A DNA stretch of 9,791 nucleotides from Pseudomonadota bacterium (GTDB lineage Bacteria > Pseudomonadota > Alphaproteobacteria > Rhizobiales > Xanthobacteraceae): NCBI GenBank assembly GCA_021823875.1, contig JAKAMD010000102.1, positions 1-9,791 of the forward strand, in the 5' to 3' direction. The position numbers were made by a program, and so were the translations under genes. Under the pieces are notes generated by a model, which did no database searches, was not told the DNA's origin, and worked only from the letters and a program-made list of their open reading frames with translations. Below, in pieces: positions 1 to 6,422 of this stretch (its first letter is position 1; each line of letters begins with the position of its first letter).

Positions 1-651
1 ATCTATCTTGCTGCCGTCGCCGGGATCGAAGCGCACCGCGTCGATGTCCGTCTCCAGATCGCGCAGGATCTGAGTGTGCTTGTCGTCGGCGAATTTGGCG
101 ACCTTGAAGTTGGTCGGCAGCGTGACCATCAGCACATTGACCTTCTCCTCAGGCGGACGGATCGCCTGCGGATCGGGGCTGCACAGCGTGACCAGGCCAG
201 GATCGAAGCTGTCCCAGACGCGCGGGTCGGTGAAGGCCGGCTCCAGCGCCTTGTAGTCGAGATTGGGGATGCGCTTCACGTAAGGCAGCGGCGGCATGTT
301 CATGATTGACATGCAGGGCACCTTGGCCCTGGCCACCTTGTCGAGCAGCTCTCGCACGCCGGGCGAGCCGAATTGCGGCTCCTGCATGGCGAGACCGACG
401 AGATCGTAATCGGCCGGATTGACGCCGTCGGCACCGCCGGCAGTCACCTTGCCCGGCAGTTTGCGCGAATCGATTTCGACGCGGTCGGCGCGACCCTTCA
501 CCGGCACGCGCACGCGGAAGCCTTCGGCGTTGATCAGGTCGGCCTCTGCCGGAAGGCAAACGAGATGGACCGAATGGCCGCCGAACAGAACTTTGGAGGC
601 CAGCAGCGACCCGTAGGACGCGCCCATGATCAGAATTTTATAAGCCGGCAT
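1..651 (-). CDS. ketopantoate reductase-like NAD(P)-binding protein (5' part, runs off the left edge)
   Basis: The reading frame is open from the ATG at 651-649 to base 1, giving 217 residues with no stop, so the C-terminus lies outside the window. The protein starts MPAYKILIMGASYGSLLASK. A hydrophobic strand, a glycine-rich turn (GASYGS, in place of the usual GxGxxG) and a helix followed by GHSVHLV are the layout of a Rossmann dinucleotide-binding domain of the ApbA/PanE (2-dehydropantoate 2-reductase) superfamily. AAGGAG lies about 8 bases before the ATG and supports this start. The serine in the glycine-rich loop, and a long middle segment not typical of PanE, suggest a diverged family member rather than the pantothenate enzyme itself. 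The catalytic C-terminal domain is not visible, so the substrate cannot be stated. Nothing links it to the glycolate genes. Confidence 0.75.
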   Translation of the reverse strand, partial: MPAYKILIMGASYGSLLASKVLFGGHSVHLVCLPAEADLINAEGFRVRVPVKGRADRVEIDSRKLPGKVTAGGADGVNPADYDLVGLAMQEPQFGSPGVRELLDKVARAKVPCMSIMNMPPLPYVKRIPNLDYKALEPAFTDPRVWDSFDPGLVTLCSPDPQAIRPPEEKVNVLMVTLPTNFKVAKFADDKHTQILRDLETDIDAVRFDPGDGSKID

Positions 652-824
652 AACCACCTGCTCCTTATAGCTGGTTCTTGAATTGAGAAATGAGCACTCC
701 GCCCCGGAGCGGTACGGGGTCTCGTTCGGCCGCATGCTAGGCGCGTGGGACCGGTGATGCAATCCGGAGACCGCGCTGCGGTATGCGACGAGATTTCAAT
801 AAGATACGCGCCGTGCCCAGCGCA

Positions 825-973
825 ACCCTCTACCCGTGTGGGAGAGGGTGGTGAGCACCGAGCGCAATGCGAGCCGGGTATCGGAACCGGGATTTCATTG
901 AGGCGCAGCCTCTCACCCGGCTTCGCGCGGCTGCGCATTCGCAAAGGCACCCTCCCCCCGTGAGGGGAGAGGG
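825..973. repeat. intergenic mosaic of hairpins (RIME/BIME-like palindromic repeat)
   Basis: The element begins and ends with related hairpins. At 825-849, ACCCTCT(A)CCC pairs with GGGAGAGGGT around a GTGT loop, a 10-bp stem with one bulged A. At 950-973, CCCTC-CCCC pairs with GGGG(A)GAGGG around a five-base loop. Between them lie an inverted pair, AGCCGGGT (872-879) with ACCCGGCT (915-922), and inside that a small perfect hairpin GAGGC-GCA-GCCTC (900-912). This nested layout, with CCCTC/GAGGG end hairpins and a GC-rich core, is that of the palindromic intergenic repeats found in many copies in Rhizobiales genomes; I know the type but cannot assign a named family. No convincing gene occurs in 652-1050. 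Lying between two minus-strand genes, the stems could also stop or stabilise transcripts. Confidence 0.7.
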
Positions 974-1014
974 AAAGTGATCATCTCTGCGTGTCGTTCA
1001 AGGCGACCACCGCA

Positions 1015-1035
1015 TGTGGGCTGCCGCAGCCCACA
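1015..1035 (-). terminator. strong stem-loop 3' of the lysine-rich gene (terminator-like, no T-run)
   Basis: A perfect 9-bp stem, TGTGGGCTG with CAGCCCACA, encloses a three-base loop and starts 15 bases after the stop of the minus-strand gene ending at 1051. No run of T follows on the minus strand, so it is not a textbook intrinsic terminator. It may be a transcript-end stabiliser or a Rho-associated 3' structure. The stem is seen directly; the role is inferred from position. Confidence 0.45.
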
Positions 1036-1050
1036 GGGCATGAAGGCCGA

Positions 1051-1287
1051 TCAGCCTTCGGTCTTACCGCCCGGCATTCCGCCGGGGCCTGGCATCGCCG
1101 GAGCAGCCGGTGGCGGTGCAACGGGAGCGGCCTTCGGCGCCGCCTTCCTCTTCGTCGCTTTTTTCGCCGTCTTCTTTACGGCCTTCTTGGCGGCCTTCTT
1201 CATCCCCTTCTTCTTCTTGCGCGCCGGGGCCGCGCGTTTCGCTTTCGACTTCTTCGTCTTCGCTTTCGCCTTCTTCCGCTTCGCCAT
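1051..1287 (-). CDS. small lysine/alanine-rich basic protein, histone H1-like tail
   Basis: This encodes 78 residues starting MAKRKKAKAKTKKSKAKR. Roughly the first 50 residues are almost entirely Lys, Ala, Arg and Thr in KKAxKK-type blocks. The last ~25 are Pro/Ala/Gly-rich (APVAPPPAAPAMPGPGG) and end in KTEG. The start at 1287 is chosen over an in-frame ATG at 1314 because GGGAG lies about 7 bases before it and the basic pattern begins there. Such composition resembles the C-terminal tails of histone H1 and bacterial H1-like proteins, which bind DNA through charge; binding to nucleic acid is therefore likely but inferred. It lies 72 bases after glcF on the same strand and may be co-transcribed, though no functional link is evident. 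Low-complexity ORFs can be spurious; the ribosome-binding site and the abrupt composition change argue that it is real. Confidence 0.65.
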   Translation of the reverse strand: MAKRKKAKAKTKKSKAKRAAPARKKKKGMKKAAKKAVKKTAKKATKRKAAPKAAPVAPPPAAPAMPGPGGMPGGKTEG

Positions 1288-1359
1288 GATCGTTCTCCCG
1301 ATCGGTTCAACCAATCCCGCTCAGGCGTCGGCCGCAGCGACCGGCTATGGCCACGCCTC

Positions 1360-2697
1360 CTAGCCTGCCGCTGCCGCGCGCGGGGTTTCGACTGCCCGTT
1401 CGCGCAGCGGATCCGGAATCGGCCCGCCAGAGGCCCAGTCGATCAACTCGACCGTATGGACGACCGGGATGGCGGTGCCGGCGGCTATCTGCGTGATGCA
1501 ACCGACATTGCCGGCTGCGATCACATCCGGCTGAAGCCGTTCAATGTTGGCGACCTTGCGGGCTCGCAACCGGTCAGCCAGCGTTGGCTGGAGGATGTTG
1601 TAGGTGCCCGCCGAGCCGCAACACAAATGGCCTTCGGGAACATCTTTGACGACGAATCCAAACTTGCAAAGCAAATCTTTCGGTTGATGCAGAACTTTCT
1701 GTCCGTGCTGCAGTGAACAGGCGGCGTGATAGGCGACCGACAGCCCCTTTGGCGTTTCGACCGGTGGCAGGTCGAGCCTGGCCAGATACTCGGTGATGTC
1801 CTTGGCGAGCGCCGACACGCGCGCGGCCTTGTCGGCATAAGCCGGATCGGTGCGCAGCATGTGGCCGTAGTCCTTGATCACGCTGCCGCAGCCGGACACG
1901 GTGACCAGGATGGCGTCAAGCCCGCCGCTATCGATCGCGCGCGTCCAGACGTCCACGTTTGTGCGGGCCCGGTCGAGCGAGTCGTGATCGCGGCCCATAT
2001 GGTGTTCGAGCGCGCCGCAGCATCCCTCACCTTCCACCATGACCACCTCGACGCCGAGCCGGTTGAGCAGACGGATGGCGGCTTCGTTGGTGGAAGGCGC
2101 GATCACCGGTGCGAGGCAGCCGCCGAGCAGCGCCACCCGGCCGCGGCGCTCGCCGGCCGGGGCATAGATCTTGCCCGTGCGGTCGGCGGGCGGGGCCGGC
2201 TTCGTATGGGGGGTGAGTTGGACCATGGCGGCCAGCCGTTTCAGGCCGAGCGCGTGCAAGACCGGCGCCAGCGGGCGGGCGAGCTTGCCGGCCACCATGC
2301 CGGCGCGGAACAGCGCCGGATTGGTGAGCACGCGCGCCAGCAGGCCGCGCATCAGCCGGTCGGCAAGCGGGCGGCGGTAGGTCTTCTCGATATGCGCCCG
2401 GGCCTGGTCGGACAGATGCATGTAATGCACGCCGGAGGGACAGGTGGTCATGCAGGACAGGCACGACAGGCAACGGTCGATATGCTTGACCACGTCCGGG
2501 GTTGCCGGCCGGGCCTGCTCGAGCATGTCCTTGATCAGGTAGATGCGCCCGCGCGGGCTATCGAGCTCGTCGCCGAGCAGCACATAGGTCGGGCAGGTGG
2601 CGGTGCAGAAGCCGCAATGCACGCAGGCGCGCAGGATCTTGTCGGCTTCGGCGATCTGCGGATCGGCTAGTTGCGCGAGGGAGAAGGCGGTCTGCAT
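1360..2697 (-). CDS. glcF: glycolate oxidase iron-sulfur subunit GlcF
   Basis: This 445-residue protein carries two 4Fe-4S ferredoxin motifs, CVHCGFCTATCP (Cys 25, 28, 31, 35) and CLSCLSCMTTCP (Cys 76, 79, 82, 86). Two CCG motifs typical of the heterodisulfide reductase-like CCG domain follow (GEGCCG near 226 and HLCCGSAG near 359). Conserved text such as ACVHCGFCTATCPTY and LGDELDSPRGRIYLIK identifies GlcF, which carries electrons from the GlcD/GlcE flavin centres toward the respiratory chain. The start at 2697 (MQTAFSLAQ) is chosen over an in-frame GTG at 2721 because E. coli GlcF also begins MQT; neither site has a strong ribosome-binding sequence. It is somewhat longer than the E. coli protein (about 407) and has an Arg/Ala-rich C-terminal tail. 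It follows thiM by 83 bases rather than glcE, which is unusual, so its transcription may depend on the thiM promoter and riboswitch. Confidence 0.96.
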   Translation of the reverse strand: MQTAFSLAQLADPQIAEADKILRACVHCGFCTATCPTYVLLGDELDSPRGRIYLIKDMLEQARPATPDVVKHIDRCLSCLSCMTTCPSGVHYMHLSDQARAHIEKTYRRPLADRLMRGLLARVLTNPALFRAGMVAGKLARPLAPVLHALGLKRLAAMVQLTPHTKPAPPADRTGKIYAPAGERRGRVALLGGCLAPVIAPSTNEAAIRLLNRLGVEVVMVEGEGCCGALEHHMGRDHDSLDRARTNVDVWTRAIDSGGLDAILVTVSGCGSVIKDYGHMLRTDPAYADKAARVSALAKDITEYLARLDLPPVETPKGLSVAYHAACSLQHGQKVLHQPKDLLCKFGFVVKDVPEGHLCCGSAGTYNILQPTLADRLRARKVANIERLQPDVIAAGNVGCITQIAAGTAIPVVHTVELIDWASGGPIPDPLRERAVETPRAAAAG

Positions 2698-2732
2698 GCG
2701 ATACGTGCCCGGACTGTTCACCGGGATCGAAA

Positions 2733-2769
2733 CGCGCTTTGCGCGCCGAGGTCAATCCCGGCGCGCTTT
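2733..2769 (-). promoter_or_regulatory. overlapping alternative hairpins between thiM and glcF (attenuator-like or terminator)
   Basis: On the minus strand the octamer AAAGCGCG occurs twice (2769-2762 and 2740-2733), flanking CGGCGCGC (2748-2741). The middle block can pair with the upstream one in a perfect 8-bp stem (GCGCGCCG with CGGCGCGC, ten-base loop, 2741-2766). It can instead pair with the downstream one in a 5-bp stem (CGCGC-AAA-GCGCG, 2733-2745), followed by TTT. The two folds exclude each other. A terminator for thiM, an attenuator for glcF or an mRNA processing site are all possible. TTGACC within the large loop could also be a -35 element for glcF, but no good -10 follows. The pairings are seen directly; the function is inferred. 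Confidence 0.4.
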
Positions 2770-2780
2770 GACACCTTTTG

Positions 2781-3587
2781 TCAGGCGGTGAGCCGGGCGG
2801 CGGCGGCAAGCGTTGCCCGGTCCATGCCGTAGAGCGCGTCGCAGATTTCCGCCGGCAGATGGCCGGGGCCGCGCACCCTCTGCGCCGCCACGCTGCCGGC
2901 GGCGCCGAACACGGCCAAAGCGGCAATCGCCGCTTCGCGCGGTGGCCGCACCGCGGTGAAGGCGGCGGTGACGGCGCTGAGCGCGCAGCCGAGCGCGGTC
3001 GACAGCGGCATCAGGGCGTCGCCGGCATGGATGGCGACGAGGCCGGCGCCGTCGCTGACATAGTCGGTGGCGCCGGTGAGCGCGACCACGCTGCCGCAGC
3101 GCTCGGCCAGCGCGGCGGCAGCATCGGTCGCCTCCTCGGCGCGCGCGCTCGAATCGACGCCCTTGCCGCCCGCCCCCACCTGCCCAGAAAGACTCATGAT
3201 CTCGCTGGCATTGCCGCGAATAACCGATGGCGACAGCGCCGCCAGCTTGGCCGAGACCAGCGTGCGATAGGGCGTGGCGCCGCAGCCGACCGGATCGAGC
3301 ACCCAGGGCTTGCCGAGCTCTTTGGCCTTGCCGACGGCGGCTTGCATGGCGGACACCCAGGGCGGCGACAGCGTACCGATATTGACGGCCAGGGCGTCGG
3401 AAATGGCGGCGAAGTCCTCGACCTCCTCGGGGGCATGCACCACGGTCGCAGACGCGCCGAGCGCCAGCAGCACATTGGCGGAGACGGTCATCGCCACGTA
3501 ATTGGTGATGTTATGCACCAGCGGGCGGCGCGCGCGCAGGTCTTGCAGCGCGGCATAGATGGCATCGATGGTGGGCAAATCGGGCAT
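2781..3587 (-). CDS. thiM: hydroxyethylthiazole kinase ThiM
   Basis: ThiM phosphorylates 4-methyl-5-(2-hydroxyethyl)thiazole with ATP to give the thiazole phosphate used in thiamine salvage. The 268-residue length is normal for the family. Recognisable motifs are PLVHNITNYV near 22-31, the substrate-pocket sequence VLDPVGCGATPYRT near 96-109, RGNASEI near 124-130, and LGCALSA with the catalytic-loop cysteine at 201. The ATG at 3587 has GAGGA about 8 bases upstream. A TPP riboswitch in the leader (3654-3738) independently supports the assignment. No thiD or thiE lies nearby; the gene stands alone between glcE and glcF. Expression should fall when TPP is abundant. Nothing in the sequence suggests it is damaged. 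Confidence 0.96.
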   Translation of the reverse strand: MPDLPTIDAIYAALQDLRARRPLVHNITNYVAMTVSANVLLALGASATVVHAPEEVEDFAAISDALAVNIGTLSPPWVSAMQAAVGKAKELGKPWVLDPVGCGATPYRTLVSAKLAALSPSVIRGNASEIMSLSGQVGAGGKGVDSSARAEEATDAAAALAERCGSVVALTGATDYVSDGAGLVAIHAGDALMPLSTALGCALSAVTAAFTAVRPPREAAIAALAVFGAAGSVAAQRVRGPGHLPAEICDALYGMDRATLAAAARLTA

Positions 3588-3588
3588 T

Positions 3589-3614
3589 GCGGCGTCCTCA
3601 GTTGGGGCCGCCGC
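3589..3614 (-). promoter_or_regulatory. thiM start-site hairpin with the Shine-Dalgarno in its loop
   Basis: Immediately upstream of the thiM ATG, GCGGCG pairs perfectly with CGCCGC around a 14-base loop that contains the GAGGA ribosome-binding site (3596-3600). The 3' arm ends one base before the start codon. A second perfect hairpin, CGATTG-CCCAT-CAATCG, lies at 3629-3645, between this stem and the riboswitch. Neither is followed by a T-run, which favours control of translation initiation over intrinsic termination as the riboswitch output. The pairing is direct; the mechanism is inferred. Confidence 0.4.
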
Positions 3615-3653
3615 GACGAAACGAAGAACGATTGATGGGCAATCGCCACCTCA

Positions 3654-3738
3654 CTTCCCTCCGCCGGCACGACCCGGATCAGGTTCGACGGGTTGGCGGC
3701 AAGCCGCCTCTCAGCCTCGCTGGCGAGGCACCCCGATT
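3654..3738 (-). promoter_or_regulatory. TPP riboswitch (THI element) in the thiM leader
   Basis: Read on the minus strand, the conserved thi-box blocks occur in order: TCGGGGTGCC, GGCTGAGAGG, a variable hairpin GGCGG-CTTG-CCGCC, AACCCGTCGAACCTGATCC, then GTGCCGGCGGAGGGAAG. The 5' GGGGTGC and the 3' GGAGGGA close the P1/P2 region. CTGAGA is the pyrimidine-binding loop, and CCTGATC..GG leads into the pyrophosphate-binding J4/5 region. The match to the E. coli thiM aptamer is close; the main difference is GGGTCGTGCC where E. coli has GGATAATGCC. It ends 66 bases before the thiM ATG. It senses thiamine pyrophosphate and is expected to reduce thiM expression, and possibly that of glcF downstream. 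Confidence 0.95.
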
Positions 3739-3749
3739 GAGATGGCAAA

Positions 3750-3778
3750 ACGTTAGAGCGGCGCAGGCGCCGGCGCAA
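3750..3778 (-). promoter_or_regulatory. candidate thiM promoter just ahead of the riboswitch
   Basis: On the minus strand TTGCGC (3778-3773) and TAACGT (3755-3750) are separated by exactly 17 bases. This would place transcription start near 3743, a few bases before the riboswitch aptamer. The hexamers each match the sigma-70 consensus only 3/6, so the call rests mainly on spacing and position. The spacer overlaps a small hairpin, CGGCG-CCTG-CGCCG (3759-3772), which follows the glcE stop and could instead act in terminating glcE. Confidence 0.35.
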
Positions 3779-3785
3779 CCGGGGC

Positions 3786-5000
3786 CTACACCCCCGCCCA
3801 CATGCGGCCGGGATTGAGCACGCCCTGCGGATCGAAGCTCTCCTTCACCCGCTTGCTGAGGGCGGCGAGCGGTGCCGGTTCCGGCTGGAACACGTCGAGC
3901 GACGCGCGCAGGCTGGCCGAGGCGCGGATGAGCGTGGCGTGGCCGCCGATCGCCGCCACCGCCTCGCGCACGGCGGCGGCGCCCGGCTCGTCGGGAAACG
4001 GCATCGCCACCCAGATGAGGCCGCCGGCCCAGTCGTAGAACATCTGGGCGGCCGGCGTGATGGTGGCGGAAATCTCGTGCCCGCGCGCCGGCGGCACCGA
4101 GATGCGCCAGAGCGGACGTGTGCGCGCTGCCTCGACGGTGAACGGCTTCACGTCGCGGATGCTGCGCCAGAGCGCGCGCGAGTCGTTTTCTTCCAGGATC
4201 GCGACCGAACCGAAGGGCTTCATGAGCGCAGCCAGCGACTCCTTGCGGGAGGCAACCGACGGGGCGAAGCCTTCCAGCCGCAGCGCGGTGGCGGCTTCCG
4301 GCTTGGGCAGGCCATCGAACCAGGATGCCACATGGTCGGGCAGATGGGCGGCGCCGGAGACGTCGTAGGGCGAGCCCATGGCGGCGGCCATGGCGGCGCA
4401 GGCGCGCTTGTCGTCGAGGCCTTCGATCAGGACGGTGGCCTCGGTCTCCGGCTTGGGCAGCACCTTGATCGTCACGTCGGTCATGGCGGCGAGCGTGCCC
4501 CAGGAACCGGCAAGTAGTTTGCAAAGATCGTAGCCGGTGACGTTCTTCACCACCCGGCCGCCCGACTTGATGGTCTCGCCACGGCCGGTGACGGCGGATA
4601 GCCCGAGGAAATGATCGCGCGCGGCGCCCGCCTTGATGCGGCGTGGGCCGGACAGATTGGTGGCGATGGCGCCGCCCAGCGTGCCTTTACCGGCCTCGCC
4701 GCCAAGCAGCGGGCCGTAGTCCATCGGCTCGAAGGCGAGCTGCTGGCCGCGCTCGTCGAGCAGCGCCTCGATTTCGGAAAGCGGCGTGCCGGCGCGCGCC
4801 GACAGCACCAGCTCTTCCGGCTCGTACATGGAGACGCCGGTGAGGCTGGAAAGATCGAGGGTGAGATCGGTCTGGCTCGGCCGGCCGATCGCGCGTTTGG
4901 AGCCCTGGCCGACGACTTCGAGCGCCTTGCCGTCGGACACGGCCCAGCACACGGCTTCTTCGACTTCCTTGGCGTCGCGGGGTTTCAACTTGTCTGGCAC
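3786..5000 (-). CDS. glcE: glycolate oxidase FAD-binding subunit GlcE
   Basis: GlcE is the second flavin-domain subunit of glycolate oxidase and partners GlcD and GlcF. The protein (404 residues from 5000) has a PCMH-type FAD-binding N-terminal half: VVGQGSKRAIGRP near 29-41, YEPEELVLSARAGTPL near 59-74, NLSGPRRIKAGAARDHFLG near 115-133, then GGRVVKNVTGYDLCKLLAGS near 147-166 and VTIKVLPKPE. It ends FDPQGVLNPGRMWAG, the usual flavin-oxidase tail. The reading frame has no ATG before residue 58. Possible starts are TTG 5039, GTG 5000 and TTG 4988. GTG 5000 is chosen because the family-like text (DKLKPRDAKEVEEAV) begins right after it and GTGAGG lies just upstream, though close. Length exceeds E. 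coli GlcE (350), which I believe is usual for Rhizobiales. It is 47 bases upstream of the TPP riboswitch. Confidence 0.93.
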   Translation of the reverse strand: MPDKLKPRDAKEVEEAVCWAVSDGKALEVVGQGSKRAIGRPSQTDLTLDLSSLTGVSMYEPEELVLSARAGTPLSEIEALLDERGQQLAFEPMDYGPLLGGEAGKGTLGGAIATNLSGPRRIKAGAARDHFLGLSAVTGRGETIKSGGRVVKNVTGYDLCKLLAGSWGTLAAMTDVTIKVLPKPETEATVLIEGLDDKRACAAMAAAMGSPYDVSGAAHLPDHVASWFDGLPKPEAATALRLEGFAPSVASRKESLAALMKPFGSVAILEENDSRALWRSIRDVKPFTVEAARTRPLWRISVPPARGHEISATITPAAQMFYDWAGGLIWVAMPFPDEPGAAAVREAVAAIGGHATLIRASASLRASLDVFQPEPAPLAALSKRVKESFDPQGVLNPGRMWAGV

Positions 5001-5091
5001 GTCCTCACCCGGCAATGGTCTTGCGTCGGGTCGGCGCAACTGGCCTACCCCAAGTACCGCACGTTAGATTGGCGGCGGCACGGAACAATTG

Positions 5092-5105
5092 GCGATTTTA
5101 ATCGC
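5092..5105. promoter_or_regulatory. 14-bp palindrome abutting the ligase start codon, possible operator
   Basis: GCGATT-TT-AATCGC is a perfect 6-bp inverted repeat with a two-base centre. It lies in the ~105-bp divergent region between glcE and the adenylating enzyme, directly before the ATG at 5106. It is much more AT-rich than its surroundings. It might bind a dimeric repressor, or fold in the mRNA beside the start codon, where no Shine-Dalgarno is visible. The palindrome is seen; the function is inferred. Confidence 0.35.
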
Positions 5106-6413
5106 ATGGACGAGTTGAGCCAGCGCTTTTTCGAGACCCTGCTGCAGACCCAGTTTCTGCCGCCGGACCGGATGCTGCGCTACCAGCGCCGGCTGCTCGG
5201 CCGGCTGTTGCGGCATGCGCGTGCGACCGTTCCGTACTACCGCGACAGCGGGCGGCTCGACCCGCTGTTCATGGCCGACGACAGCATTGATTGGGACCGT
5301 TGGGGCGAGGTGCCGGTGCTGACACGGTCGGAGGCGCAGGCCCATGCCGACCGCCTCTACGCCGAAAGCCTACCGCCGGACTGCGGCGATATCCAAAACG
5401 GCATAACCTCCGGCTCGACCGGCAAACCCCTTGCATTCCGCGTAAACAACATCATGGCCGCCGCCGGCAGCGCCGTCCTGGAGCGAGCCCTCACATGGGC
5501 CGACACACCGCCGGTGCGCACGCTCGGTTACCTGCTCAACCCCAAGGAGGGCGAAGGACAGTATCCGCATGGCACCGTCTATCGCATGCGCATCCGCAGC
5601 GTTGACCGCGACATGCATTTACTTGCGGCGCGGACACCGCTCGACCAGCAGGCGGAATGGATTGCACGCCTGCGGCCCGAGCTTGTGATGGGCTATCCCA
5701 ACGCGCTAGCCGAGCTTGCCGGCAATCTGTCATATGCGCTCGCTAACCACCGCTTCGCGCTCGCGGTCTGTGTCGGTGAAGTCGCCAGCCCGGCAGCGCG
5801 CCGTGCGATCGAACAAGGGTTCCGCTGTCCGAGCATCGACATTTATTCCGGCTCGGAATTCGGCGTTGTCGCGGCAGAGGATCGCAAGACCGGGCGAATG
5901 ATGATGACCGATGAGATCATGCTGGTCGAGGCCGCACATTCCGATCTCGCAGTTGACAACGACGCTCTGTCGGAGCTGATCGTCACGCCATTCTACAACT
6001 ACGCCATGCCGCTGATCCGCTATTCGACCGGTGATCTGGCGGTCGTCGACAATGCGGCTGCACCGGACCGCCGCACGCTGCAACGGCTCAAACGCGTCGT
6101 CGGCCGTCAGCGCGACATCTTCATTTTGCCGAGCGGCCGGCGCTGGTGGCCTCAATTCACAACGACCGCGCGCATCGCCGAAGACCTCGATTTCGAGCAG
6201 ATCCAATACGTGCAAACCGCGCGCGGGCGGGTCGAACTGCGCTTCGTTTCGCGTATGGCACAACCGCTGCGAAATGAACCAGCGCTTATGATAAAGCTAC
6301 GCGCAGCGGCGCCGGAACCGATCGAGTTCGTGCTCCGCCAAGTGCCGACGATCGCGCGGCACTCTTCGGGCAAATTTATCGACTATGTCTGCGAATTAAC
6401 CGAACCGAACTGA
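5106..6413 (+). CDS. PaaK/CapK-family adenylate-forming enzyme (phenylacetate-CoA ligase-like)
   Basis: The 435-residue protein belongs to the adenylate-forming (ANL) superfamily, subgroup phenylacetate-CoA ligase/CapK/coenzyme F390 synthetase. The N-terminus has the family pattern of a basic helix ending in HARATVPYYRD (about 37-47). The AMP-binding P-loop TSGSTGKP is at 101-108, the adenine-pocket motif IYSGSEFG at 246-253, and LIRYSTGDL (RYxTGD) at 303-311. VGRQRD at 332-337 marks the hinge, and a C-terminal SGKF occurs near 421-424. It would activate a carboxylic acid as an acyl-adenylate; the substrate cannot be read from the sequence, and CapK relatives act in polysaccharide synthesis. 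The ATG at 5106 is used because protein-like text starts there; an open frame reaches back to 4611 but is antisense to glcE. No ribosome-binding site is evident. It is alone on the plus strand, amid glc genes, without paa or capsule neighbours. Confidence 0.82.
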   Translation: MDELSQRFFETLLQTQFLPPDRMLRYQRRLLGRLLRHARATVPYYRDSGRLDPLFMADDSIDWDRWGEVPVLTRSEAQAHADRLYAESLPPDCGDIQNGITSGSTGKPLAFRVNNIMAAAGSAVLERALTWADTPPVRTLGYLLNPKEGEGQYPHGTVYRMRIRSVDRDMHLLAARTPLDQQAEWIARLRPELVMGYPNALAELAGNLSYALANHRFALAVCVGEVASPAARRAIEQGFRCPSIDIYSGSEFGVVAAEDRKTGRMMMTDEIMLVEAAHSDLAVDNDALSELIVTPFYNYAMPLIRYSTGDLAVVDNAAAPDRRTLQRLKRVVGRQRDIFILPSGRRWWPQFTTTARIAEDLDFEQIQYVQTARGRVELRFVSRMAQPLRNEPALMIKLRAAAPEPIEFVLRQVPTIARHSSGKFIDYVCELTEPN

Positions 6414-6422
6414 GGCGGGGTG

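Noticed and set aside
630..950. 106-codon minus-strand frame over the intergenic region
   Set aside because: It spans the hairpin repeat and overlaps the start of the 1-651 gene; it has no ribosome-binding site or domain.
825..973. CRISPR-like or insertion-sequence interpretation of the repeated hairpins
   Set aside because: There are only two related hairpins with unequal interior sequence, no regular spacers, no transposase and no target-site duplication that I can see.
1726..2670. 314-codon plus-strand open frame opposite glcF
   Set aside because: Composition is shadow-like and it is fully covered by a motif-confirmed GlcF.
2698..2721. GTG at 2721 as the glcF start
   Set aside because: The MQT start at 2697 matches the GlcF N-terminus known from E. 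coli; the extra eight residues have no support.
4611..5105. 5' extension of the plus-strand ligase frame upstream of 5106
   Set aside because: It is antisense to glcE, and its residues do not resemble the family; homologous text begins at the 5106 ATG. Long open antisense frames are expected in GC-rich genes.
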